This document shows, piece by piece, positions 8,636-18,457 of a stretch of DNA of 64,000 bases (its first letter is position 1; each line of letters opens with the position of its first letter). The translations under genes were made by a program, and so were the position numbers. The stretch covers positions 496,001-560,000 of the forward strand of contig JAKACT010000001.1 of assembly GCA_021821195.1 (NCBI GenBank), in the 5' to 3' direction. This stretch comes from Pseudomonadota bacterium. Its GTDB lineage: Bacteria; Pseudomonadota; Gammaproteobacteria; Xanthomonadales; Xanthomonadaceae. Under the pieces are notes generated by a model. It saw only the letters and a program-made list of their open reading frames with translations, was not told the origin of the DNA and searched no databases.

Positions 8636-9784
8636 GTGGCGCTGGCCATCCGTTCCGCCGCGCCGCTGGAGCCGTGGAAGGACCCGGCGGCGCAGCCGTT
8701 CCTGCGGATCGAGGGCATCACCAAGACCTTCGGCAAGCTGTACGCCTGCGACGACATCTCGCTGGACGTGTACCGCGGCGAGTTCTTCGCGCTGCTGGGC
8801 GGATCGGGTTCCGGCAAGAGCACCCTGCTGCGCATCCTCGCCGGGCTGGAAACGCCCGACCGCGGCCGCGTGCTGATCGACGGCGTGGACGTCACCGCGC
8901 TGCCGCCGTACCAGCGGCCGGTCAACATGATGTTCCAGAGCTACGCGCTGTTCCCGCACATGAGCGTGGCGCAGAACATCGCCTTCGGCCTGAAGCAGGA
9001 CGGCCTGGGCGCGGGGGAGATCAGGGATCGCGTGCAGCAGATGCTGGAGCTGGTGCAGATGCCGCAGCTGGGCGCGCGCAGGCCGGCGCAGCTGTCCGGC
9101 GGCCAGCGCCAGCGCGTGGCGCTGGCGCGCGCGCTGGCCAAGCAGCCCAAGCTGCTGCTGCTGGACGAGCCGCTGGGCGCGCTGGACAAGCGCCTGCGAG
9201 AACGCACCCAGTTCGAGCTGGTCAACATCCAGGAGCGCGTGGGCACCACCTTCGTGATGGTCACCCACGACCAGGAAGAAGCGATGACCATGTCCAGCCG
9301 CATCGCGGTGATGGACGCGGGCCGCATCGTGCAGGTGTCCACGCCGGCCGCGCTGTACGAATACCCTTCCACCCGCTTCGTCGCCGAGTTCATCGGCGGC
9401 ATCAACCTGTTCGAAGGCCGCGTGCTGGCGCATGACGCCGACGCACGCGTGGCCCGCATCGCCTGCGACGCGGTGGACGGCGGCGCCCTGCTGGCCCGCC
9501 ACGCCGACCCGCTGCCGGAGGGCACCGCCGTCAGCGTCGCGGTGCGGCCGGAAAAAATCGACGTGCACGAGTCGCGCCCGCAGGCCGACAACGTGGCGGT
9601 GGGCAAGGTGCGCGACATCGCCTACCTCGGCGACGTCTCGATCTACCACGTCGAAACCGAATCCGGCGCGGTGATCCGGGTGCAGGAAACCCACGTCGAG
9701 CGCAGCTCCGAGCCGCATTACGACTGGGGCGAAACGCTGTGGCTGAGCTGGCCGGCCAGCGGCGCGGTGGTGCTGACCGCATGA
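8636..9784 (+). CDS. potG: Polyamine ABC transporter ATPase
   Basis: 382 residues, GTG start one base after potF. Walker A GGSGSGKST (around residue 59), signature LSGGQRQRVALARAL, Walker B LLLLDEPLGALD, switch HisTHD, then a C-terminal TOBE domain (~290-382) typical of spermidine/putrescine importers. It forms the cytoplasmic nucleotide-binding dimer that powers uptake. Its stop overlaps the potH start (ATGA), indicating translational coupling. Confidence 0.94.
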   Translation: MALAIRSAAPLEPWKDPAAQPFLRIEGITKTFGKLYACDDISLDVYRGEFFALLGGSGSGKSTLLRILAGLETPDRGRVLIDGVDVTALPPYQRPVNMMFQSYALFPHMSVAQNIAFGLKQDGLGAGEIRDRVQQMLELVQMPQLGARRPAQLSGGQRQRVALARALAKQPKLLLLDEPLGALDKRLRERTQFELVNIQERVGTTFVMVTHDQEEAMTMSSRIAVMDAGRIVQVSTPAALYEYPSTRFVAEFIGGINLFEGRVLAHDADARVARIACDAVDGGALLARHADPLPEGTAVSVAVRPEKIDVHESRPQADNVAVGKVRDIAYLGDVSIYHVETESGAVIRVQETHVERSSEPHYDWGETLWLSWPASGAVVLTA

Positions 9785-10770
9785 GCAGCGCCCCCAACGG
9801 CACGTGGACGCAGCTGTGGGCGGAGGTCGTGCGCAACCTGTTCGGCTGGTTCCGCGCGGTCGGCACCGAGTTCCGTACCCGCCGCGGGCGCTTCCTCGTC
9901 ACCATGCTGCCGATGCTGTGGCTGCTGCTGTTCTTCGCGGTGCCGTTCCTGATCGTGCTGAAGATCAGTTTCGCCGAAGCCGTGTTCGGGCAGTCGCCGC
10001 CGTACACGCCACTGGTGGAGCAGGCCGCCGATGGCGCCACCAGCCTGCGCCTGCACGCCGGCAGCTACGCGTTGCTGCTGCAGGATCCGCTGTACGTCGC
10101 CGCCTACCTGAAGTCGCTGCTGTTCGCCGGCGTGTCCACCCTGTTCTGCCTGCTGCTGGGCTACCCCATCGCCTACGGCATCGCACGTGCTAGGCCGACG
10201 TGGCGGATGCTGCTGCTGGTGCTGGTGATCCTGCCGTTCTGGACCAGTTCGCTGCTGCGCACCTACGCGATGATCGGCATGCTCAAGGCCAACGGCGTGC
10301 TGACCGGCGCGCTGGCCGCGATCGGGCTGGTCGAGCCGGGCACTGCGATCCTGCATACCGACCTCGCCGTGTACATCGGCATCGTCTACAACTACCTGCC
10401 CTTCATGATCCTGCCGCTGACCGCCACGCTGATGCGGCTGGACTTCGGCCTGCTGGAGGCCGCAACCGACCTCGGCGCGAAGCCGTGGCAGGCGTTCCTG
10501 CGGATCACCCTGCCGCTGTCGATGCCGGGCATCATCGCCGGCAGCCTGCTGGTGTTCATCCCGGCGGTGGGCGAGTTCGTGATCCCCGACATCCTCGGCG
10601 GCCCCGACGCGCTGACCATCGGCCGGGTGCTGTGGACCGAGTTCTTCACCAACCGCGACTGGCCGTTGGCCGCCGCGGTGGCGGTGGCGATGCTGCTGAT
10701 GCTGGTGATCCCCACGTTGCTGTTCGAGTACGTGGAAAACCGCCGCGAGCGCAGCGAGGCGCAGGCATGA
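9781..10770 (+). CDS. potH: Polyamine ABC transporter permease 1
   Basis: 329 residues from the ATG at 9781, which overlaps the potG stop. There are about six transmembrane segments, starting LPMLWLLLFFAVPFLIVLKISF. The EAA cytoplasmic loop reads EAATDLGAKPWQAFLRITLPLSMPG, the site that docks the ATPase. It forms the inner-membrane channel with PotI. Its stop overlaps the potI start. Confidence 0.92.
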   Translation: MSSAPNGTWTQLWAEVVRNLFGWFRAVGTEFRTRRGRFLVTMLPMLWLLLFFAVPFLIVLKISFAEAVFGQSPPYTPLVEQAADGATSLRLHAGSYALLLQDPLYVAAYLKSLLFAGVSTLFCLLLGYPIAYGIARARPTWRMLLLVLVILPFWTSSLLRTYAMIGMLKANGVLTGALAAIGLVEPGTAILHTDLAVYIGIVYNYLPFMILPLTATLMRLDFGLLEAATDLGAKPWQAFLRITLPLSMPGIIAGSLLVFIPAVGEFVIPDILGGPDALTIGRVLWTEFFTNRDWPLAAAVAVAMLLMLVIPTLLFEYVENRRERSEAQA

Positions 10771-11576
10771 AGCGGCGCAACTGGGGGTTGTGGGCAGCGA
10801 TGGCGGTGGGCTACGCCCTGCTGTACGTGCCCATCGTCTCGATGATCGTCTACTCGTTCAGCGCCTCGCGCATGGCCACGGTGTGGGCGGGCTTCTCCAC
10901 CCGCTGGTACGTGGCGCTGCTGTCCAACGAGCAGATCCTGCAGGCGCTGGCGCGCAGCCTGACCATTGCCGCGGTGGCCGCCAGCGCGGCCACCGTGCTG
11001 GGCACCGCCTGCGGGCTGGCGCTGTCGCGCTTCGGCCGTTTCCCCGGCCGCGGCCTGCTCAGCCTGATGAACTCGGCGCCGATGGTGATGCCCGACGTGA
11101 TGCTGGGGCTGTCCTCGCTGCTGCTGTTCGTCACCCTGCAGCAGGCGCTGGGCTGGCCGGAGCGCGGCATGGGCACGATCATGATCGCCCACATCACCCT
11201 GACCACCTGCTACGTGACGGTGGTGGTGCGCTCGCGCATGGGCGCGCTGGACGACAGCCTGGAGGAAGCGGCGATGGACCTCGGCGCCCGCCCATGGAGG
11301 GTGTTCTTCCGGATCACGCTGCCGCTGGTCGCCCCGGCCCTGCTGGCCGGCTGGCTGCTGGCCTTCACCCTGTCGCTGGATGACCTGGTGATCGCCAGCT
11401 TCACCTCCGGCCCCGGCGCCAGCACCCTGCCGATGCTGATCTACTCCAAGGTCAAGCTGGGCGTGACCCCGGAGATCAACGCGCTGGCCACCCTGATCGT
11501 CACCGCGGTGGGCATCGGGGTGATGGTGGCCGGCATCGTGATGCACCGGCGCGAGCGCAACGGCGCAGAGTCCTGA
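10767..11576 (+). CDS. potI: Polyamine ABC transporter permease 2
   Basis: 269 residues from the ATG at 10767 (ATGA overlap with potH). Multi-spanning protein with the EAA loop EEAAMDLGARPWRVFFRITLPL near residue 175. It is the PotI/PotC-type partner of PotH. It is the last gene of the operon; its stop codon abuts the convergent rlmKL stop with no spacer, so no room exists for a dedicated terminator. Confidence 0.92.
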   Translation: MKRRNWGLWAAMAVGYALLYVPIVSMIVYSFSASRMATVWAGFSTRWYVALLSNEQILQALARSLTIAAVAASAATVLGTACGLALSRFGRFPGRGLLSLMNSAPMVMPDVMLGLSSLLLFVTLQQALGWPERGMGTIMIAHITLTTCYVTVVVRSRMGALDDSLEEAAMDLGARPWRVFFRITLPLVAPALLAGWLLAFTLSLDDLVIASFTSGPGASTLPMLIYSKVKLGVTPEINALATLIVTAVGIGVMVAGIVMHRRERNGAES

Positions 11577-13712
11577 TCAGCCCCCAAGCGCCATGATCCG
11601 CCACGCGCGATGGATGCGCGCGTTGCGGGCGAAATCCGGCGGGATGGTGGAGGCGCTGATGTCTTCCACCTGCGCGAAGTCCGCCAGCGCTGCCTCGTCC
11701 AGCTTGAAGCGGCGGAAGTTGTTGCTGAAGTACAGCACGCCGCCGGGCGCCAGCCGCGCCACCGCCGCGCGCAGCAGGCGCACGTGGTCGCGCTGCACGT
11801 CGAAGTCGTCGGCGCGCTTGGAGTTGGAGAACGTGGGCGGGTCGCAGAACACCACGTCGTATTCGCCGGTGTCGGCTTCCAGCCACTTCAGCGCATCCGC
11901 CTGGGCGATGCGGTGGCGGGTGCCGCCGATCCCGTTGCCGCGCAGGTTGTCGGCCAGCCATTCCAGATAGGTGGCGGACAGGTCCACGCTGGTGGTCTGC
12001 GCGGCGCCCTGCACCGCCGCCTGCACGGTGGCCACGCCGGTGTAGCAGAACAGGTTGAGGAAGCGCTTGCCGCGCGCCTCCAGCGCCATCCGCGCGCGCA
12101 GCGGGCGGTGGTCGAGGAACAGCCCGGTGTCGAGGTAGTCGAACAAGTTGACCTGCAGTTTCGCCGCGCCCTCCTCCACCGTGAGGAACTGCCCGCGATG
12201 GTCGAAGTGGCCGTACTTGCTGCCGCCCTTGCCGGTGCTGCGGGTCTTCACGGCGACCCGCTCGCGCGGCAGGCCGAACACCTCGCGCACTGCCAGCAAC
12301 AGGTCGCCCAGGCGCTTGCGGGTGGTCGCTTCCGGGATTTCGGCCGGCGCGGCGTATTCCTGCACGTGCAGCCAGGTCTCGCCCTCGACGGTGGTGTACA
12401 CGTCCACCGCGCAGGCGTACTCGGGGATGTCAGCGTCGTAGGCGCGGAAGCAGCTGACCTGCTCCTGCTGCCGCCAGCGCGCGAGCTTGTCGAGGTTCTT
12501 GCGCAGGCGGTTCGCCACCATCTGCGCGCCTTCCGGCAGCGCGCGCTTCTCGATGCCTTCGCGCTGCGGCGGCGCGATCGGATCCACCGCGATCAGGCTG
12601 CATTCGATGGCGCCGTTGAACAGCTGGTAGCTCTTCTTCGCGCGCAGCCCGGTGGCGCGGGCCAGTTCGCCGTCGCCGCACAGCAGCGCCGCGCGCCACT
12701 GCGGCGCGACCCGCTTGAGCGCATCGCCCAGCGCGCGGTACAGCGCCGGGTCGGCGGCCAGGCGGGCGTCGTAGGGCGGATTGCAGGCGACCACGCCGCG
12801 CGAGTTTTCCATCGGCGCAAGCTCGGCGATGTCGCGGACGGAAAAACCGATGGCGTCGTCCACGCCCGCCGCCTGCGCGTTCTCGTGGGCGGCGCGGATG
12901 GCGTGCGGGTCCACGTCGCTGCCGTGGAAGCACGGCCGCAGCGTGGCGCGGCCGCGCGCTTCACGCGCGATGGCCTCCACCCTCAGGCCCGCCCAGGCTT
13001 CGCCGTCGAACCCCAGCCAGCGGCTCGGCGGCACGTCGCCGTGGCGGCGCAGCCCCGGCGCCACGTCCGCCGCCATCAGCGCGCCCTCGATCAACAGCGT
13101 GCCGCTGCCGCACATCGGGTCGAGCAGGTCGCCGCCTTCGGCATAGGCCTGCGCCCAGCCGGCCCGCGCCAGCACGGCCGCGGCCACGGTCTCCTTCAGC
13201 GGCGCCGCGCCCTGCACGCGCCGCCAGCCGCGCCGGTGCATCGGACCGCCGGACAGGTCGATGGACAGCGTGGCGCGGCCCTTGCGGACGACCAAGTTGA
13301 TGCGGACGTCCGGCGACTCCACGTCCACGTCCGGCCGCTGGCCGGTGCTGGCGCGCAGGGTGTCGACGACGGCGTCCTTCACCCGCTGCGCGGCGTAGCG
13401 CGCGTGGGTGATGGCACTGCCGGAGACGTGCGCGTCGATGGCGAAGGTGTGGCTGGGCGAGAGATGGTGCGTCCAGTCCACCGCGGCCGCACCGGCGTAC
13501 AGCGCATGCTCGTCGGCGCATTCGAACTCGGCGATGGGCCAGAGGATGCGGCTGGCCAGCCGCGACCACAGCACCGCGCGCTGGGCATCCAGCAGGCTGC
13601 CCTCGACGTTGGCACCGGCGATGGTGGCGGTGGCGCGCGCGCAGCCGAGCGCGACCAGCTCGTCGGCCAGCAGGTATTCCAGGCCCTTGCCGCAGGAAGC
13701 GAAGAATTTCAT
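11577..13712 (-). CDS. rlmL: Bifunctional 23S rRNA methyltransferase RlmKL (m2G2445 / m7G2069)
   Basis: 711 residues, the size of the fused enzyme. The N-terminal part has a THUMP domain (~45-155) and an RlmL methyltransferase ([17 protein letters not shown]; catalytic-type [12 protein letters not shown]). The C-terminal part is the RlmK methyltransferase ([36 protein letters not shown]). It methylates two guanines of 23S rRNA using S-adenosylmethionine. It starts 4 bases after the upstream hydrolase gene ends and is probably co-transcribed with it. Confidence 0.94.
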   Translation of the reverse strand: MKFFASCGKGLEYLLADELVALGCARATATIAGANVEGSLLDAQRAVLWSRLASRILWPIAEFECADEHALYAGAAAVDWTHHLSPSHTFAIDAHVSGSAITHARYAAQRVKDAVVDTLRASTGQRPDVDVESPDVRINLVVRKGRATLSIDLSGGPMHRRGWRRVQGAAPLKETVAAAVLARAGWAQAYAEGGDLLDPMCGSGTLLIEGALMAADVAPGLRRHGDVPPSRWLGFDGEAWAGLRVEAIAREARGRATLRPCFHGSDVDPHAIRAAHENAQAAGVDDAIGFSVRDIAELAPMENSRGVVACNPPYDARLAADPALYRALGDALKRVAPQWRAALLCGDGELARATGLRAKKSYQLFNGAIECSLIAVDPIAPPQREGIEKRALPEGAQMVANRLRKNLDKLARWRQQEQVSCFRAYDADIPEYACAVDVYTTVEGETWLHVQEYAAPAEIPEATTRKRLGDLLLAVREVFGLPRERVAVKTRSTGKGGSKYGHFDHRGQFLTVEEGAAKLQVNLFDYLDTGLFLDHRPLRARMALEARGKRFLNLFCYTGVATVQAAVQGAAQTTSVDLSATYLEWLADNLRGNGIGGTRHRIAQADALKWLEADTGEYDVVFCDPPTFSNSKRADDFDVQRDHVRLLRAAVARLAPGGVLYFSNNFRRFKLDEAALADFAQVEDISASTIPPDFARNARIHRAWRIMALGG

Positions 13713-13716
13713 GGCG

Positions 13717-14241
13717 TCACAGCGCCGCCAGCAGCGCGGCGAAAGCTTCGGCGCTGGCCTGCACGTGCTCGGACAGGCGGTGGGAATCGTTCACCAGCAG
13801 CAGCCGCGCGTCGCGCGCCGCCGCCCATTCCACCACCTGCGCGGCGGGGATCAGCTCGTCGTGCCAGCCGTGGATGATCGAGGTGGGCACGCTGGCGGCC
13901 TGCATCGGCGGCGCGCCCTCCATGACCACCGGCGGCGCCATCAGGAACAGGCCGGCCACCGGCAGCTGCCGCGACACGTGCCCGCTGATGTAGGCGCCGA
14001 GGCTCGAGCCTGCCAGCACCAGCGGGCCGCGCGCGGCCGCCGCCTGCGCCAGCGCCTGCAGGCGGGCGATGCGGGCGGTCACGTCGCCCAGCGGCGTCAC
14101 CTCGCGGCGGGCGTCCAGGTCGGTGTAGTCGGGGCGTTCGTGGGTCCAGCCCAGGCGCTCGGCCACGTCGGCCAGCGCGGTCACTTTGGTCGCATCGGGG
14201 CCGCTTTCGAAGCCGTGCGACAGGATGCAATGTCCTCTCAT
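13717..14241 (-). CDS. Alpha/beta hydrolase, YqiA/YcfP-like
   Basis: 174 residues. It begins with the strand-turn [16 protein letters not shown]. The nucleophile elbow is GSSLGAY (Ser near residue 79), a later Asp-containing segment is [11 protein letters not shown], and the catalytic His lies in [10 protein letters not shown]. This is the compact alpha/beta-hydrolase type of UPF0227 proteins. The substrate is unknown. It is immediately upstream of rlmKL on the same strand and divergent from the amidase gene. Confidence 0.8.
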   Translation of the reverse strand: MRGHCILSHGFESGPDATKVTALADVAERLGWTHERPDYTDLDARREVTPLGDVTARIARLQALAQAAAARGPLVLAGSSLGAYISGHVSRQLPVAGLFLMAPPVVMEGAPPMQAASVPTSIIHGWHDELIPAAQVVEWAAARDARLLLVNDSHRLSEHVQASAEAFAALLAAL

Positions 14242-14263
14242 GGGTGAATGCTAGCATCGGCGC

Positions 14264-14821
14264 ATGCCCGCCCCGACGATCCACGCGCACCACCTGCCCT
14301 ATGCGGAGCTGCTGGCCGCACGTGCGCCGGACGCCGTCGACACCGTGGTCATCCACTGCACGGAGCTGCCCGACCTCGCCACCGCGCGCGCATACGGCGA
14401 GCGGGTCCTCTACGACTCCGGCACCGGCAACAGCGGGCATTACTACATCGACCGCGACGGCCGCATCGAGGAGTACGTGCCGCCCTCGCGCAGCGCCCAC
14501 CACACCCGCGGCTGGAACGCGCGCAGCATCGGCATCGAACTGGTCAATACCGGCCGATTCCCCGACTGGCTGGATTCCCGCCGGCAGGCGATGGACGAGC
14601 CGTACACGGACGCGCAGATCGCCGCGCTGACCGCCCTGCTGCAGCGGCTGTGCAGGGAAATCCCATCGCTGGCGCAGATCGCCGGCCACGAGGACCTGGA
14701 TCGCGACGAGGTCGAAGCCAGCGACGACCCCGCCCTGAAGGTGCGGCGCAAGCGCGACCCGGGGCCGCTGTTCCCGTGGCGGGCCGTGCTGGCTGCAGTG
14801 CCGCTGCGGCGGGTCGCATAG
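14264..14821 (+). CDS. N-acetylmuramoyl-L-alanine amidase, AmpD type
   Basis: 185 residues with an Amidase_2 fold. Zinc ligands are likely the His of VVIHCTEL (~residue 31) and a later His in IAGHEDLDRDEV, with the intervening segment HHTRGWNARSIGIELVNTGRFPDW typical of the family. It should cut the amide bond between muramic acid and the stem peptide of (anhydro)muropeptides. No signal peptide is visible, so a cytoplasmic recycling role like AmpD is more likely than wall lysis. It is divergent from the hydrolase gene, with only 22 bases between start codons. Confidence 0.82.
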   Translation: MPAPTIHAHHLPYAELLAARAPDAVDTVVIHCTELPDLATARAYGERVLYDSGTGNSGHYYIDRDGRIEEYVPPSRSAHHTRGWNARSIGIELVNTGRFPDWLDSRRQAMDEPYTDAQIAALTALLQRLCREIPSLAQIAGHEDLDRDEVEASDDPALKVRRKRDPGPLFPWRAVLAAVPLRRVA

Positions 14822-14879
14822 CGGCGCCCACCCTGCCCGCAAAGGGAAGCGTCATGGCCGCCCCGTATAATTCCAGCCC

Positions 14880-15743
14880 ATGAACGCCCCCGTCTCCGAA
14901 CTGATCGAACTGCTGTCGCTGGAACGTCTGGAAGACGACCTGTTCCGCGGCCAGAGCCGCGACATCGGCACCAAATACGTGTTCGGCGGGCAAGTGCTGG
15001 GACAGGCGCTGTCGGCGGCGCAGGCCACCATGACCGAGCCGCGCAACGCGCATTCGCTGCACGCCTATTTCCTGCGTGCCGGCAACATCGAGGCGCCGAT
15101 CGTCTACCACGTGGACCGCACCCGCGACGGCGGCAGCTTCTCGGTGCGGCGGGTCACCGCGATCCAGCACGGCAAGGTGATCTTCTTCTGCGCCGCCTCG
15201 TTCCAGGACGAGGAGCCGGGCGCCGAGCACCAGCTGTCGATGCCGGACGTGCCCAAGCCCGAGGACCTCGAACCGGCGCCGGCGATCTCGCCGGAGAAGC
15301 TGGCGCTGCTGCCAACCAAGGTGCAGCGCTGGCTGGATCGCGACGGCCCGTTCGAGTTCCGCCACGTCTATCCGCGCGACGAGCTGAACCCGCCGAAGCG
15401 CCCGCCGTTCCAGCAGGTGTGGTTCCGCCTGACCGAGAAGGTCGGCGACGCGCCGGAACTGCATCGCGCGTTGCTGGCCTACGCCAGCGACTTCCACCTG
15501 CTCGGCACCGCCACCTTCCCGCACGGCATCAGCTACTACCAGCCGAACGTGCAGATGGCCTCGCTGGACCACGCGCTGTGGTTCCACCGCAGCTTCCGCG
15601 CCGATGACTGGCTGCTGTATTCGATCGACAGCCCCAGCGCGCAGGGCGCGCGCGGGCTGGCGCGTGGGCAGGTGTTCGACCGCAGCGGGCGGCTGGTCGC
15701 CAGCACCGCGCAGGAAGGCATGATCCGAGTGCTGCCGGCGTGA
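14880..15743 (+). CDS. tesB: Acyl-CoA thioesterase II
   Basis: 287 residues, the usual TesB length. Double-hotdog fold: N-terminal repeat with VFGGQVLGQALSAAQATM and SLHAYFLRAGN, C-terminal repeat with LDHALWFHRSFRADDWLLYSIDSPSAQGARGLARGQVF. It hydrolyses medium/long-chain acyl-CoA to free fatty acid and CoA. The stop overlaps the GTG start of the next gene by 4 bases, so the two are translationally coupled. Confidence 0.92.
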   Translation: MNAPVSELIELLSLERLEDDLFRGQSRDIGTKYVFGGQVLGQALSAAQATMTEPRNAHSLHAYFLRAGNIEAPIVYHVDRTRDGGSFSVRRVTAIQHGKVIFFCAASFQDEEPGAEHQLSMPDVPKPEDLEPAPAISPEKLALLPTKVQRWLDRDGPFEFRHVYPRDELNPPKRPPFQQVWFRLTEKVGDAPELHRALLAYASDFHLLGTATFPHGISYYQPNVQMASLDHALWFHRSFRADDWLLYSIDSPSAQGARGLARGQVFDRSGRLVASTAQEGMIRVLPA

Positions 15744-16549
15744 GGAAGGTCTTTTCCAGCCAGCGCCTGGAAAACGTGGAAGCCGTGGCCGAGTTGCTGC
15801 GCGCCGAAGGCATCGCGGTCAAGATCACCAACGGCCGCTCCTATCGCAGCCGCCGGCGTGCAAGCTTCAGCTACGACAGCCGGCGTATCCCGGAAGACGT
15901 GCCATCGGTCTGGATCGTCCATTCCGAAGACCAGCCGCGCGGCCGCCAGCTGCTGCGCGAGATGGGCCTGCTGGAAAGCACCCGCGACCCGGGATCCAGC
16001 TACCTGCCCAGCGGCCGCCACGGCGAGGCGACCGGCAAGCCCGACTTCTTCAGCCCCAAGCGGGTCAAGCTGGGGCTGCTGTTGCTGATCGTCGGCGGCA
16101 TCGCGCTGATCGTGGTGGCCACGCGCCGGCAGGCGCCCGCCGTGGTCGCCACTGCGCCGGTCGCGGCCAATGCGCCGTCCCCCGCACCGCCGCCGCTGGT
16201 GCCCGAGGCAATCACCGAGGTGCAGGTCCACCGCATCGAGGTGCCCACCGCGCTGGCGCAGCTGCTGGTGACCGACACTCTGGAGCGGCGCAAGCCGGCG
16301 CAGGCCTGCATCGCGGTCGATGGCGGCGACCCGTCGGCGAAGCTGCTGCAGGCGCTGCCGACCAAGCCCGCCGCGCTGTTCCCGGCGTCGGCCTGCCCGG
16401 GCAAGGACGCGCTGGCCATCGCGGTGGACAACTACCTCACCGACGGCAGCGGCAGCGGCGAGGTGCAGCTGACGGTGGGGGGCGGCAAACCCCGCGTGCT
16501 CGAGGTGGAGCGCAACGGCACCGCTTGGCGCGTGCTGCGCCGGCGCTGA
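15740..16549 (+). CDS. Membrane-anchored protein with DUF2007-like N-terminus
   Basis: 269 residues, GTG start overlapping the tesB stop. The N-terminal ~80 residues (MRKVFSSQRLENVEAVAELLRAEGIAVKITNG) resemble the DUF2007 'putative signal transducing' fold. A single transmembrane segment (~residues 113-130, LGLLLLIVGGIALIVVA) follows, then a Pro/Ala linker and a C-terminal globular part. The topology suggests an N-terminal cytoplasmic domain. Function unknown. A strong bidirectional terminator hairpin follows. Confidence 0.7.
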   Translation: MRKVFSSQRLENVEAVAELLRAEGIAVKITNGRSYRSRRRASFSYDSRRIPEDVPSVWIVHSEDQPRGRQLLREMGLLESTRDPGSSYLPSGRHGEATGKPDFFSPKRVKLGLLLLIVGGIALIVVATRRQAPAVVATAPVAANAPSPAPPPLVPEAITEVQVHRIEVPTALAQLLVTDTLERRKPAQACIAVDGGDPSAKLLQALPTKPAALFPASACPGKDALAIAVDNYLTDGSGSGEVQLTVGGGKPRVLEVERNGTAWRVLRRR

Positions 16550-16575
16550 TACGCGCGGCATCCGCCAAAACGGGA

Positions 16576-16599
16576 ACGGCCCGCATCGCTGCGGGCCGT
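16576..16599 (+). terminator. Bidirectional intrinsic terminator
   Basis: Perfect 9-bp stem (ACGGCCCGC at 16576-16584 with GCGGGCCGT at 16591-16599), 6-base loop. It is followed by TCTTCATT on the plus strand and by a short T-rich run on the minus strand. It separates two convergent genes. Confidence 0.75.
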
Positions 16600-16621
16600 C
16601 TTCATTGCCGGTGTTGCGGAT

Positions 16622-17206
16622 TCAGCGCTTCGGCATCTGCGCCGGGTGGCCGGCGTGCGACATCCGCCCCGCTTTTCCGTCGCGGCCGTGGCCGCAGACC
16701 TCGCCCATCCTGTCGAACTCGGCGCGGCTGAGCTGGCCGTTCTTGTCGGCATCGGCCTTGCCGAAGCACTCCGTGCGCCGCTGGGCCATGCGCGCCTGAC
16801 GATCGGCCTTGTCGATGTAACCGTCCTTGTTCACGTCCATCTGCGCGAAGCGCTCGTCCATGCCGCTCTTGCCGGCCTGCATCTCGGCGCGGCTGATGCG
16901 GCCGTCGCCATCGGTGTCCAGCGCCCGCATGCCGCCGTGCTGGCCACGCATGCCACCCGCCTGCCCGCGCATGCCGGCGCGATGCATCGGCAGCTCCTCA
17001 CCGCTCAGCTTGCCGTCCTTGTCCTTGTCCAGCTGCGCGAACTTCTCCGCAAGGCGCGGGAACTTCGCGGCCTCTTCCTTGCTGATGACACCATCGGCGT
17101 TGGCGTCGGGCTTGGCCTGCATGCGCGGCGCGGCGGTCTGGGCGAACGCCAGGGTCGAGACCAGCGCGGCAGTGATGGCCAGGGTCAGGATGTGCAGCTT
17201 CTTCAT
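16622..17206 (-). CDS. Secreted EF-hand calcium-binding protein
   Basis: 194 residues from the ATG at 17206, which begins a Sec signal peptide ([22 protein letters not shown], cut after AFA). A longer frame exists upstream but would bury the signal. Five canonical EF loops follow: [48 protein letters not shown] and [12 protein letters not shown], with a Met/Gly-rich linker between the second and third. It is presumably a periplasmic or extracellular Ca2+ binder; no catalytic domain is present. Confidence 0.85.
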   Translation of the reverse strand: MKKLHILTLAITAALVSTLAFAQTAAPRMQAKPDANADGVISKEEAAKFPRLAEKFAQLDKDKDGKLSGEELPMHRAGMRGQAGGMRGQHGGMRALDTDGDGRISRAEMQAGKSGMDERFAQMDVNKDGYIDKADRQARMAQRRTECFGKADADKNGQLSRAEFDRMGEVCGHGRDGKAGRMSHAGHPAQMPKR

Positions 17207-17317
17207 CGGTCTTCTCCTCCCGGCACCAGCCGGGCTTGCCATGGAAAACGCTCCGGTGCCACGGCGGTTGACCGCGCAACCCTGCCCGCCGCTGAACGGC
17301 GGCGCTATCCTGCGGCC

Positions 17318-18037
17318 ATGGGCAGCGACGACGACAACCTGCGACTGTTCCACAGCGCCCCGCATCCCTGCGGCTACTGGCCCGACCGCGAAGCCCGCGA
17401 CCTGGTCCTGGACCCGCGCGACGAGCGCCTGCCGAGGCTCTACCCGATGGCGCTGGCGTGGGGGTTCCGCCGCAGCGGCGACATCGTCTACCGCCCGGGC
17501 TGCAGCGGTTGCCGCGCCTGCGTGCCGGTGCGGGTGCCGGTGGCCGCCTTCACCCCCGACCGCAGCCAGCGGCGCTGCCTGGCCCGCAATGCGGATGTCG
17601 AGGCGCACGTGGTGGCACCGGCCTGCACCGACGAATACCTGGCCCTGTACCGGCGCTACCTGTGCGCCCGCCACCCCGGCGGCGGCATGGACGACCACGG
17701 CGCGCACGAGTTCGAGCAATTCCTGATCGGCGCATGGAACGACAGCCGCTTCCTGGAGCTGCGCGAACGCGGCAGCCACCGGCTGCTAGCGGTGGCGGTC
17801 ACCGACCTGGCGCCGGATGCGCTGTCGGCGGTCTACACCTTCTACGACCCAGGCGAAGCGGCGCGCGGGCTGGGCACGCTGGGCGTGCTGCGCCAGCTGG
17901 AATGGGCGCGTCGCGACGGCCGCGCCCACCTGTACCTGGGCTATTGGATCGCCGGCCACCCGAAGATGGACTACAAGCGCCGCTTCCGCCCGCTGGAAGG
18001 CTTCGACGGCCGCGGCTGGCGGCGGCTGGAAGCCTGA
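17318..18037 (+). CDS. bpt: Aspartate/glutamate leucyltransferase (Bpt; arginyltransferase family)
   Basis: 239 residues from the ATG at 17318. It transfers Leu from Leu-tRNA to N-terminal Asp/Glu, marking proteins for the ClpS/ClpAP N-degron pathway. Family marks: [16 protein letters not shown] near the N-terminus, the [14 protein letters not shown] cysteine cluster, and the GNAT-like C-terminal [22 protein letters not shown]. It converges on a small hypothetical gene that ends at the next base. Confidence 0.93.
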   Translation: MGSDDDNLRLFHSAPHPCGYWPDREARDLVLDPRDERLPRLYPMALAWGFRRSGDIVYRPGCSGCRACVPVRVPVAAFTPDRSQRRCLARNADVEAHVVAPACTDEYLALYRRYLCARHPGGGMDDHGAHEFEQFLIGAWNDSRFLELRERGSHRLLAVAVTDLAPDALSAVYTFYDPGEAARGLGTLGVLRQLEWARRDGRAHLYLGYWIAGHPKMDYKRRFRPLEGFDGRGWRRLEA

Positions 18038-18382
18038 CTAGGGCTTGGCTGCGGGTTCCGTCGGCGACACCGGCGGCATGCCCGGTTCCAGCGTCACCGC
18101 GCCGGCGCGATTGCGGTCGTAAAAGCCGAATTCGGCATCGCTGCGCACGGACACGATCATCCGCACCATGTTGCCCGGCACCATCAGCTCCAGGTCCACC
18201 GCACGCCCGTCCGGGGCACGGCCTTCCAGCGTCATCTCGATGAAGGCGCCGCCAGTGTCGACCTCACGGCACTGCACGAACGGCCCGGCCGGCCCCTCCT
18301 GCAGGTAGGGCTTGATGGCATCGCCCAGCGCCTCCAGCGCCGGCGGAAAGAAGAACACGGCATATCCAGACCATTCGCCCAT
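18038..18382 (-). CDS. Hypothetical protein
   Basis: 114 residues from the ATG at 18382. A mixed alpha/beta protein without signal or membrane segments. The C-terminal half reads GGAFIEMTLEGRAPDGRAVDLELMVPGNMVRMIVSVRSD, then a Pro-rich tail. I do not recognise a family. Its stop abuts the bpt stop on the opposite strand. Confidence 0.6.
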   Translation of the reverse strand: MGEWSGYAVFFFPPALEALGDAIKPYLQEGPAGPFVQCREVDTGGAFIEMTLEGRAPDGRAVDLELMVPGNMVRMIVSVRSDAEFGFYDRNRAGAVTLEPGMPPVSPTEPAAKP

Positions 18383-18457
18383 GCCGACATCCTTGCACAC
18401 ATCCGGTGACGGCCGTTTGCACTTCGTCCCGCGCGCCGGCCATGCGATCCTGTGCGG